A stretch of DNA of 14,705 bases from JBHEMK01 sp046262635 (GTDB lineage: Bacteria; Actinomycetota; Thermoleophilia; Gaiellales; Gaiellaceae), in assembly GCA_046262635.1 (NCBI GenBank), contig JBHEMK010000129.1, positions 1 through 14,705 on the forward strand. Reading direction: 5' to 3'. Position 1 is the first letter of the stretch. Each line of letters opens with the position of its first letter. The position numbers and the translations under genes were made by a program. Shown here piece after piece: positions 6,453 to 13,280 of this stretch. The notes beneath the pieces were generated by a model, which saw only the letters and a program-made list of their open reading frames with translations, was not told where the DNA came from and made no database searches.

Positions 6453-9215
6453 CTAGGAGCAGCCGGTGTTCGTGCCGCAGTCCCTGCACGTGTAACAGGA
6501 ACCCGTGCGGACCATGCGGCCGCCGCAGCGGGCGCACTCCTGGGCGTCCTCGAACGCGTTGAAGAGCGCGGTCTGGCCGGGCGGCGGCGCATCGAGCGGC
6601 GGCGCCTCGTGGACCGGCCGGTCCCCGAGCGCGTTGTACGCCTCCGCCAGCCGTGCGCGTACCTCAGGCGAGAGGATGCCGATCTCTTCCTGCTGATCGG
6701 GTGTCAGGAACTTCTTGCCCATCCAGCGGAACACGTAGTCGACGATCGACTTCGCCATGCGGATGTCCGCGTCGTTCGTCAGGCCGCTCGGCTCGAAGCG
6801 CATGTGCGCGAACTTCGAGACGTAGACCTCGAGCGGCACGCCGTACTGGAGGCCGAGCGAGACCGAGATCATGAACGAGTTCATCAGGCCCGCCAGCGTC
6901 GTGCCCTCCTTGGCGATGTCGATAAAGATGTCGCCCGGGCTGCCGTCCTCGTAGAGGCCGACGTGGATGTAGCCCTCGTAGTCGCCGACGCGGAACTTGC
7001 GGCCGACCTCCACGCGGTCGTCCGGAAGCCGCTTCCGCTCGCGCAGCTGCACCGGCGGCGCGGCCACCGCGGAACTGCCCTCGCTCTTGCCCGAGAGCGG
7101 CTGGGCGACCTTGCAGTTGTCGCGGTAGATCGCGATCGCCTTGACGCCGAGCCGCCACGCCTCGACAAGCAGCATCGCGACCTCGTCCACGGTCGCCGAC
7201 TCCGGCAGGTTGACGGTCTTCGAGATCGCCCCCGAGATGAACGGCTGAACCGCACCCATCATCTTCACGTGGCCGAGGTAGTGGATCGCCCGCTCGCCGA
7301 CGGCGCAGTCGAAGACCGGGTAGTGCTCCGTCTTCACGAACGGCGCGCCGACGATCGTGTTTCGCTCGTCGATGAACGCGACGACCTCCTCGATCTCCTT
7401 CGGCGCGTAGCCCAGCTTCTCGAGTCCGGCCCGGACGGTGCGGTTGACGATCGTGATCTCGCCGCCGCCGACGAGCTTCTTCGACTTGACGAGCGAGAAG
7501 TCGGGCTCCACCCCGGTCGTGTCGCAGTCCATCATGAAGCTGATCGTCCCTGTCGGTGCGAGCACGGTCGCCTGCGCGTTGCGGTAGCCGTTGACCTCAC
7601 CGAGGTCGAGCGCCTCGTCCCAGGCCCGGCGGCACGCGCTCAGCAGCTCGGCCGGCACGACATCGGTGTTCTCGATGTTGCCGACGGCGGCGCGATGCTT
7701 GGCGATCACGCCGATCATCGCGGCTCCGTTCTTCGGGTAGCCGTCGAAGGCACCCATCCGCGCTGCGATCTCGGACGACTTCCGGTAGGCACGGCCGGTC
7801 ATCAGCGCAGTAATCGCCGCGGCGTAGGCACGGCCCTCCTCGGAGTCGTACGGAAGCCCGCGCGCCATCAGCAGCGCGCCGAGGTTCGCATAGCCGAGGC
7901 CGAGTTGGCGGAATCGCTTCGCGTTCCGCTCGATCTCCACCGTCGGGTACGAGGAGTAGCCGACGCAGATCTCCTGGGCGAGGAAGACGACGTCCACGGC
8001 ATGCTCGAACGCGTCGACGTCGAACTCGCCGTCCTCACGGCGGAACTTCATCAGGTTGAGCGAGGCGAGGTTGCAGGCCGAGTCGTCGATGCTCATATAT
8101 TCGGAACAGGGGTTGGAGGCGTTGATCCTGCCGGTATTCGGGCAGGTGTGCCACGAGTTGATTGTCGTGTCGTACTGGACACCCGGGTCGGCGCACTGCC
8201 ACGCCGCCTCGGCGATGTCGCGGAGGAGCTTGCGTGCGTCGACGGTCTCGATTACGGCGCCGTCGGTGCGGGCGGTGAGGTTCCACTCCGTGCCGGCGAC
8301 TGCGGCGTCCATGAAGGTGTCGGTGACGCGGACCGAGTTGTTCGCATTCTGGTACTGAATCGAGGCCCAGTCAGCCGAGTCGAGCGACATGTCGTAGCCG
8401 GCCTGCTCGAGGACGCGCGCCTTGCGCTCCTCCTTGGCCTTGCACCAGACGAACTCCTCGATGTCCGGATGGTCGACATCGAGGACGACCATCTTCGCGG
8501 CGCGCCGCGTCTTGCCCCCGGACTTGATCGTCCCGGCGGAGGCGTCGGCACCGCGCATGAAGGACACGGGTCCAGAGGCGAAGCCGCCCTTCGAGAGCTG
8601 CTCCTTCGAGGAGCGGAGCCTCGAGAGGTTGAGGCCGGAGCCAGAGCCGCCGCGGAAGATGATGCCCTCGCGACGGATCCAGTCGAGAATCGACTCCATC
8701 GAATCCTCGATCGAGAGGATGAAGCACGCGCTGCACTGCGGCTTCTCCTCGAAGCCGACGTTGAACCAGACCGGGGAGTTGAAGGAGGCGTACTGGTTGA
8801 CGAGGATCGCCTTGAGCTCGGCCTCGAAGCACTCGGCATCCTCCTCGGCGGCGAAGTAGCCGCCCTGGCGGCCCCAGCCGGCGATCGTGTCGACGACCCG
8901 GCCGATCATCTGCTTGACGCTCCGCTCGCGCTCCGGCGAGGCCATGCGGCCGCGGAAGTACTTCTGGGCGACGATGTTCGTGGCCGTTTGTGACCAGAAG
9001 CGCGGAAACTCGACATCCTTCTGTTCGAACGCGGCGCCGTCCTTGCCAGGGATGAGGGCTGTGCGCGATTCCCAGTCGATCTCGTCGAATGGATCCCGGC
9101 CCGGAATCGTGAAGAAGCGGCGAACGCCGACACTCGCATCCTTGCGGACGACGGTGTTTAGGACCTCCTCTACGGCCGGATCAGGTACCGTCGTCTGCTC
9201 TGCTGCGCTCGCCAT
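6453..9215 (-). CDS. nrdJ: Class II (adenosylcobalamin-dependent) ribonucleoside-diphosphate reductase
   Basis: The 920-residue protein has the class II RNR layout. The 10-stranded barrel carries redox Cys C164 (SACFIL), the active-site set N368, C370 and E372 in NPCSEY, the partner redox Cys C381 (DSACNLASLN), and the glycine-rich FRGGSGSGLNLSR loop near 188-200. The C-terminal tail is a cysteine-rich module (C894, C897, C907, C910, C913, C919) that in this family helps re-reduce the active site. It makes deoxyribonucleotides using B12 and needs no oxygen and no separate radical-generating subunit. ATG 9215 has a strong AGGAGG at 9222-9227 with a 6-nt spacer. No cobalamin riboswitch or clear NrdR box fits the 102-bp upstream gap. 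A terminator follows at 6393-6426. Confidence 0.97.
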   Translation of the reverse strand: MASAAEQTTVPDPAVEEVLNTVVRKDASVGVRRFFTIPGRDPFDEIDWESRTALIPGKDGAAFEQKDVEFPRFWSQTATNIVAQKYFRGRMASPERERSVKQMIGRVVDTIAGWGRQGGYFAAEEDAECFEAELKAILVNQYASFNSPVWFNVGFEEKPQCSACFILSIEDSMESILDWIRREGIIFRGGSGSGLNLSRLRSSKEQLSKGGFASGPVSFMRGADASAGTIKSGGKTRRAAKMVVLDVDHPDIEEFVWCKAKEERKARVLEQAGYDMSLDSADWASIQYQNANNSVRVTDTFMDAAVAGTEWNLTARTDGAVIETVDARKLLRDIAEAAWQCADPGVQYDTTINSWHTCPNTGRINASNPCSEYMSIDDSACNLASLNLMKFRREDGEFDVDAFEHAVDVVFLAQEICVGYSSYPTVEIERNAKRFRQLGLGYANLGALLMARGLPYDSEEGRAYAAAITALMTGRAYRKSSEIAARMGAFDGYPKNGAAMIGVIAKHRAAVGNIENTDVVPAELLSACRRAWDEALDLGEVNGYRNAQATVLAPTGTISFMMDCDTTGVEPDFSLVKSKKLVGGGEITIVNRTVRAGLEKLGYAPKEIEEVVAFIDERNTIVGAPFVKTEHYPVFDCAVGERAIHYLGHVKMMGAVQPFISGAISKTVNLPESATVDEVAMLLVEAWRLGVKAIAIYRDNCKVAQPLSGKSEGSSAVAAPPVQLRERKRLPDDRVEVGRKFRVGDYEGYIHVGLYEDGSPGDIFIDIAKEGTTLAGLMNSFMISVSLGLQYGVPLEVYVSKFAHMRFEPSGLTNDADIRMAKSIVDYVFRWMGKKFLTPDQQEEIGILSPEVRARLAEAYNALGDRPVHEAPPLDAPPPGQTALFNAFEDAQECARCGGRMVRTGSCYTCRDCGTNTGCS

Positions 9216-9221
9216 ACCGTG

Positions 9222-9227
9222 CCTCCT
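9222..9227 (-). promoter_or_regulatory. Strong Shine-Dalgarno site of nrdJ
   Basis: AGGAGG on the minus strand lies 6 nt before ATG 9215. It is the only full-consensus ribosome-binding site in the window, and it fixes the nrdJ start. Most other genes here have weak or no such site. Confidence 0.85.
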
Positions 9228-9317
9228 ACTTTAGCTTGAGGTCCTCCGTCTAAAAGGGGGACTGAGGAGGCTAGTCGGCGGCTCGGACGGATCTGGCGGC
9301 GGCGCTGAGTTGGCGGC

Positions 9318-10019
9318 TTACTTGCGCTTGGGGCCCTGCGAAGGGGCCGGCAGGGGACGGAGGCGGCGCGCCTGGATGCGTCGGGCGAGGAAGCTCGCGG
9401 CGGCCGCTGCGAGCAGGAGCAGAGCGATGCCAGCGAGGACGAGCAACGGCAGCGGAATCGACTCGGCATTGGAGGGTCCGAGCCACTCAATCGCGCGGGT
9501 GACCGGTCCGCCCTTCTTCGGACTGGCACCGCCGCCCGGAGGCCGAATGCGGCCGCCACGGGCTGACGGGGTGCTCGCACCGCCGCCGCCGCCGCTCGCG
9601 CGACCGCCGCCGCCGCCGCTCGCGCGACCGCCGCCGCCGCCGCCGCTCGCGCCGCCGCCTGTCGTCCGACCGCCGCCGCCGCCCGAGGACTGGCCGGTGA
9701 AGCCGCCACCGCCCGGCCCGTTCGGCCGGTCCTGGCGGATTGCCGCCAAGAGGGCGCGGCGTGCCACATCACCGAAGCTCGAATAGGTCTTCGCGTCGTC
9801 GCCGATGTGCTGCTGGGCCTCGGTGTAGCAGACGATCGGGTACGTCCCGTCGATGCGGCCGTCAACGAACCAGTCATTCAGGACCTTCTTCCAGCACGGT
9901 GCGGCGGCGTCCGCCGGTCCAGCGCTGAGCCCGCCGAGCCCGGACAGGACCAGGACGGTCAATGCGGCGAGCGCGAGGAGGCCTCGCCTCTCCTTCGTTG
10001 CTCGTTGAGGCGTCGTCAT
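9318..10019 (-). CDS. Secreted glycine-rich membrane-anchored protein, unknown function
   Basis: I do not recognise a named family. From ATG 10019 the protein has 233 residues: a signal peptide at 1-40 (basic start, hydrophobic 13-31, cleavage likely after ADAAA), a small domain at 41-98 with C42 and C64 that could form a disulfide (pattern CW..VLNDW....ID..Y...CY.EA), a Gly/Ser linker at 100-168, one transmembrane helix at about 187-213, and a basic tail with RRIQARRLR. This predicts a type I membrane protein with its N-terminal domain outside. The linker is encoded by 24-bp DNA repeats at 9579-9652. A GTG 36 bp upstream is possible but would spoil the signal peptide. It is divergent from an O-antigen-ligase-like gene, which suggests an envelope role, but no function should be assumed. 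Confidence 0.8.
   Translation of the reverse strand: MTTPQRATKERRGLLALAALTVLVLSGLGGLSAGPADAAAPCWKKVLNDWFVDGRIDGTYPIVCYTEAQQHIGDDAKTYSSFGDVARRALLAAIRQDRPNGPGGGGFTGQSSGGGGGRTTGGGASGGGGGGRASGGGGGRASGGGGGASTPSARGGRIRPPGGGASPKKGGPVTRAIEWLGPSNAESIPLPLLVLAGIALLLLAAAAASFLARRIQARRLRPLPAPSQGPKRK
9579..9652. repeat. 24-bp in-frame tandem repeats coding the Gly-rich linker
   Basis: Two identical 24-bp units (9579-9602 and 9603-9626) begin ACCGCC and end CTCGCGCG. A third copy from 9627 is longer by one CCG triplet and diverges at its end. On the minus strand each unit encodes Arg-Ala-Ser followed by five Gly. CCG runs also flank the array up to about 9682. Confidence 0.85.
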
Positions 10020-10065
10020 CGTGTCTGGTGGCGTCCACAGGACGCACGCGGCCAAAACATCATGA

Positions 10066-10092
10066 TCACTATCCCGGACGGCGGTTTGTCAA
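10066..10092 (-). promoter_or_regulatory. Candidate promoter of the glycine-rich protein gene
   Basis: On the minus strand a perfect TTGACA (10092-10087) is followed by TAGTGA (10071-10066) with a 15-bp spacer, shorter than usual. Transcription would start near 10059, about 40 nt before ATG 10019. The -35 box overlaps one copy of the 9-bp repeat at 10088-10114. Confidence 0.35.
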
Positions 10093-10114
10093 CCGTATGC
10101 CGCTCGTAAACCGT
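10088..10114. promoter_or_regulatory. Pair of 9-bp direct repeats in a divergent promoter region
   Basis: GTCAACCGT (10088-10096) and GTAAACCGT (10106-10114) match at 8 of 9 bases with an 18-bp period. They sit in the 125-bp gap between the glycine-rich protein gene and the O-antigen-ligase-like gene and could bind a shared regulator. No regulator is known from the window. Confidence 0.35.
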
Positions 10115-10144
10115 TTGTAAGGTGGGGATCGACTTCGAGGCCCA

Positions 10145-12130
10145 ATGCTAGCGTCCCGGCCGATGCGGACGGCGGCTGTAGGCGCGACGACCTCCGGCCG
10201 CGCCGCTCCCGTGCTCGCCCTCGCCGCCGGCGCCGCCCTCTTCTGCGCGCTCTTTTTCTCCAACGGCTCGTCGGACGACCCGCTCGTCTGGATCGGAGGC
10301 GCGGCCCTCGTTGCCGCGGCGCTCGCGGCGGCCGCGGTCGCTATCGGCGGCGTCGGTGCTCCGCTGTTCTCACGGGTTGCGGCGGCCTTCTTCGGCTGCT
10401 TCGGCGGGCTCGTCCTCTGGATGGGCCTCTCGATCCTCTGGTCGTCGGAGCCGGGCCGCTCATGGAGCTACACGAACCGAACGCTCGCCTACCTCGGCTT
10501 CGCGTGCCTCGGCCTCCTCGTCGGTGCGCTCGTCCCCCGTGCGTTTTCCCTGGTCGCCGGCGGCCTGGCGATGCTGCTCGGAGCACTGTTCGTCTGGGCC
10601 CTGCTCGCGAAGTGCGTTCCGTCGCTCTACCCCGATTACGGTCGCATCGCGCGGCTGCGCTCCCCGGTGGAGTACTGGAACGCCCTCGCGTTGCTCGGCG
10701 ACGTTGCTGTCGGGCTCGCGCTGTGGGTCGCGGCGCCGCGCCTGCGGCGCCGGCCCGTGCGCGCCGCGGGCGTGACCCTGCTCTATGTCGCGCTAGTGGG
10801 AATCCTTCTGACGTACTCGCGCCTCGGCATCGTCCTCGCAGCGCTCGTCGCCGTGCTCTGGCTGCTGCTCGACCGGGCCCGGGTCGAGGGGCTCGCGGCG
10901 CTCCTGATCGCGGGTGCGGCGGCTGCCGGCGTCTTCGCGGTTGCCCTGGCGCTGCCCGGGATCTCGAAGGACGGGCAGACGCACGCACAGCGCGCCCACG
11001 ATGGTTGGCGCTTCGGGCTCGTGCTGCTGGCGGGGGCCACGGTCGCCTGGGCCGCGGCGGCGGCCGCGGCCGCGGCCGACGAGCGGCGGCCCCTCGGTGC
11101 GCCGAGCCGCGCCCGGATCGAGCGGCTCGCATTGCGGGCAGGCGCCATCGCCGCGATCGCCGGACTCGTGCTCGCGATCATTCTCGCCGGCCGGATCTGG
11201 CATGCCTTCAAGAACCCCGTCTCGCTCGGCCAGAGCGTCGGCCGCCTTGGGAGTGCCAGCTCGAGCAACCGCTGGTCGTGGTGGCAGGAGGCCTGGGACG
11301 CCTTTACCGGCCATCCGTTCGGCGGCACCGGTGCCGGCTCCTTCGAGCTGACGAACCGGCTGCACCGGACGAGCCCCTTCGACGTCGCAACCTCGCCTCA
11401 CAACACGCCGCTCCAGTTCCTCAGCGACACGGGCATCATTGGCCTCCTGCTCTGGCTCGGCGCCGCCGCAAGCGCCGCAGTGGGAATCGTTCGCGCGCGT
11501 GCGGGCAGAGACGGTGACGCCGTGACGGCGCTCGCCGTCGGGCTCGTCGCGTGGTCGCTCCACCTCGTGGTCGACCAGGACTGGGGCTACGTCGCCCTCT
11601 GCGGGCCGTTGCTCTTCGTCGTCGGCGTCCTCCTTGCAACCGGGGCCCGGGAGCCCATCGCCCGCCGCCGGCCGCTCCTTGCAGCGGGGAGCGTTGCCTT
11701 TGCCGCCGTCACCATCTACTCGCTCGCGTCCCCGTGGCTCGCGCGCCGCGAGCTCGACCAGTCGGCTGCCGCGTTCGGTGCCAGCGACCTCCCGGCGGCG
11801 ATCGACCACGCGAAGACCGCCCACTCCTACGACCCGCTGTCTGTCTTCGCCCTCGACCAGTGGGCCGGTCTCGAGGACTTCGCCAACCATCCGGGGCGTG
11901 CACGCGAGCTCTACCGACAGGCGATCAGGATCGAACCGCTCAACCCGGATGCGTGGTACGAGCTCGGCGCCTTCGAGTACGACCGGAAGAACTGGGTTGC
12001 CTCCTACCTCGCGCTCGACCGCTCGTGGGGTCTCGACCGCCAGGGCCCGGCCGGCGAGCATTGCGGGCTGCTCGATCGCGTCCGGCGGCGTGTGAAGGGC
12101 TACGGCGTCAGCTGCCCAAAACCAGGCTGA
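10145..12130 (+). CDS. O-antigen ligase/polymerase-like membrane protein with C-terminal TPR region
   Basis: The 661-residue protein is a polytopic membrane protein with about 11-12 hydrophobic helices between residue 20 and about 535. The loop before the late helices carries the O-antigen ligase (Wzy_C/WaaL) pattern: SSNRWSWWQEAWDAF (R376), HPFGGTGAGSFE, and SPHNTPLQFLSDTG with H419. The C-terminal part, about 545-632, is soluble and fits two or three TPR-like helical pairs (AIDHAKTAHSYDP, ARELYRQAIRIEPLNPDAWYELG). Family members join or polymerise lipid-linked glycans at the outer face of the membrane; in a Gram-positive-type cell the product would be a surface polysaccharide or glycoprotein glycan. 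No glycosyltransferase genes are in the window. ATG 10145 has GAGG 4 nt upstream; ATG 10163 is possible. The 3' end overlaps the convergent LytR_C gene by 23 bp. Confidence 0.88.
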   Translation: MLASRPMRTAAVGATTSGRAAPVLALAAGAALFCALFFSNGSSDDPLVWIGGAALVAAALAAAAVAIGGVGAPLFSRVAAAFFGCFGGLVLWMGLSILWSSEPGRSWSYTNRTLAYLGFACLGLLVGALVPRAFSLVAGGLAMLLGALFVWALLAKCVPSLYPDYGRIARLRSPVEYWNALALLGDVAVGLALWVAAPRLRRRPVRAAGVTLLYVALVGILLTYSRLGIVLAALVAVLWLLLDRARVEGLAALLIAGAAAAGVFAVALALPGISKDGQTHAQRAHDGWRFGLVLLAGATVAWAAAAAAAAADERRPLGAPSRARIERLALRAGAIAAIAGLVLAIILAGRIWHAFKNPVSLGQSVGRLGSASSSNRWSWWQEAWDAFTGHPFGGTGAGSFELTNRLHRTSPFDVATSPHNTPLQFLSDTGIIGLLLWLGAAASAAVGIVRARAGRDGDAVTALAVGLVAWSLHLVVDQDWGYVALCGPLLFVVGVLLATGAREPIARRRPLLAAGSVAFAAVTIYSLASPWLARRELDQSAAAFGASDLPAAIDHAKTAHSYDPLSVFALDQWAGLEDFANHPGRARELYRQAIRIEPLNPDAWYELGAFEYDRKNWVASYLALDRSWGLDRQGPAGEHCGLLDRVRRRVKGYGVSCPKPG

Positions 12131-12605
12131 GCTGCGCGCCTCTGAGATCCGCGGCCCGGAGGCCGTCCAGTGGGCCGACGAGCGTGATGCCCCGGTCGTG
12201 TGCGAGCCGCAGCGCCTCGGGTCGGTAGCCTGGGCGGTACATGACGATCGAGCCGCCGTGGTCCCGGCGGGGAGAGTTGCCAGTTCCGCCGATCCGGTAG
12301 CCGAGCGTCTGAAGCGTGAGCGCCTCGGCGGCGGCTGCACCTGTGCGGCCGTTGCCGTTCAAGACGAGGACGCGGGTCTGCGCACGGGTCAGCCGGGCCA
12401 CGCGGGGCGGGCCGACGATCCGACGTGCCGGCGCAGACGGAGCGGCGGCGGGGTGGTGGCGGACCGCGCGCGTCAGCGGTCCGCTCAGGAGCGCCAGCCC
12501 GATCGCCACCAGCACAAGGAGCTCGATGACGGCGAATGCCCCCGCCACGACGGCGGCGGTGCGCCAGGGGCGGGCGGCGGCCTCTGAGTGGATCGCGGCG
12601 TCCAC
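12108..12605 (-). CDS. Membrane-anchored LytR_C domain protein
   Basis: From GTG 12605 the protein has 165 residues: a short cytoplasmic start, one transmembrane helix at about 17-42, a Pro/Ala-rich linker to about 72, and a LytR_C domain at about 77-164 (VLVLNGNGRTGAAAAEAL at the start, then RIGGTGN, VMYRPGY, PLDG and AQLSLVLG). LytR_C usually follows an LCP catalytic domain that attaches teichoic acids or arabinogalactan to peptidoglycan; here it stands alone, so it cannot be a transferase by itself. The reading frame extends to an ATG at 12734, but that would run antisense into the P-loop codons of tmk. The GTG has GGAG only 3 nt upstream, so the start is uncertain. A TAGGAT box at 12681-12676 may be its promoter. 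It is convergent with, and overlaps, the O-antigen-ligase-like gene. Confidence 0.8.
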   Translation of the reverse strand: MDAAIHSEAAARPWRTAAVVAGAFAVIELLVLVAIGLALLSGPLTRAVRHHPAAAPSAPARRIVGPPRVARLTRAQTRVLVLNGNGRTGAAAAEALTLQTLGYRIGGTGNSPRRDHGGSIVMYRPGYRPEALRLAHDRGITLVGPLDGLRAADLRGAQLSLVLGS

Positions 12606-12674
12606 GGACTCCGGTAGTTCGAGTCCGCGGTCCCTGCTCCTGCCCGGCCCGAGTCCTGCCGAGGCGCCGGCTCG

Positions 12675-12687
12675 TATCCTAGGCGGG
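12675..12687. promoter_or_regulatory. Back-to-back -10 boxes for tmk (+) and the LytR_C gene (-)
   Basis: On the plus strand TATCCT (12675-12680) is followed by 6 nt and then the tmk GTG at 12687, the spacing typical of leaderless actinobacterial transcripts. On the minus strand TAGGAT (12681-12676) occupies nearly the same bases and would start transcription near 12669, giving the LytR_C gene a leader of about 64 nt. No good -35 box is seen for either direction. Confidence 0.5.
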
Positions 12688-13280
12688 TGTTCATCAGCTT
12701 CGAAGGGTTGGATGGCTCGGGCAAGTCGACGCAAGCCCGGCTACTGCATGACGCACTGGTCGCCGAGGGTCGCGAGGTCGTGCTGACGCGCGAGCCCGGC
12801 GGCACCGAGCTGGGCGAGCAGATCCGCGCGCTGCTACTGGATGGAAGAGCGATAACCGCGTGGGCCGAGGCGGGACTCTTCACGGCTGCCCGCGCCCAGC
12901 TCGTCGAGTGCGTAATCCACCCGGCCCTCCAACGTGGGGCCGACGTCGTCTGCGACCGCTATCTCGACTCCTCGCTCGCCTACCAGGGCATCGCCCGCGG
13001 CCTCGGCGTCGAGCGTGTAATGGAGCTCAACCTCCAGGCGATCCGCGGGCTCCTGCCCGACAAGACCGTTCTGCTGCTGCTCGACCCGGCCGAGTCCGCG
13101 CGCCGGTCGGGGGCGACCGACCGGATCGAGCGCGAGGGCGGCGACTTTGCCGGGCGGGTCGACCGCGCCTACCGTGACCTCGCCGAGCTCTTTCCTCGCC
13201 GGATCATCGAGACCGATGCGAGCCACCGTCCCGAGGAGCTCGCGAGACTCATCCGTGGACAGCTTCGAGACCTTTCCTGA
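12687..13280 (+). CDS. tmk: Thymidylate kinase
   Basis: The 197-residue protein matches bacterial dTMP kinase in length. It has the P-loop GLDGSGKST (7-15), the REPGG dTMP-binding segment (35-39), the DRY motif at 90-92 followed by SSLAYQG, and a LID region with arginines (SARRSGATDRIE, about 136-147). It phosphorylates dTMP to dTDP in the cytoplasm, the last committed step towards dTTP. The start is a GTG at 12687, which gives the usual FISFEGLDG beginning; there is no Shine-Dalgarno sequence, and the -10-like TATCCT 6 nt upstream suggests a leaderless mRNA. The gene overlaps holB by 26 bp, and the tmk-holB pairing is common in bacteria. Confidence 0.97.
   Translation: MFISFEGLDGSGKSTQARLLHDALVAEGREVVLTREPGGTELGEQIRALLLDGRAITAWAEAGLFTAARAQLVECVIHPALQRGADVVCDRYLDSSLAYQGIARGLGVERVMELNLQAIRGLLPDKTVLLLLDPAESARRSGATDRIEREGGDFAGRVDRAYRDLAELFPRRIIETDASHRPEELARLIRGQLRDLS

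Noticed and set aside
6609..8993. A 794-codon open frame on the plus strand, antisense to nrdJ
   Set aside because: It lies wholly over a certain gene, has an Arg/Asp/Val/Leu-rich composition typical of antisense frames at high GC, and shows no domain.
9216..9317. Cobalamin riboswitch or NrdR box before nrdJ
   Set aside because: The gap is only 102 bp and shows neither a B12 box nor the AT-rich NrdR palindrome.
12606..12734. ATG 12734 as the start of the LytR_C gene
   Set aside because: It would place 48 bp antisense to the tmk start and P-loop codons and cross the shared -10 region.
13147..13254. Upstream extension of holB inside tmk
   Set aside because: These 36 codons are out of frame over a conserved part of tmk, and GTG 13255 gives the normal delta' N-terminus.
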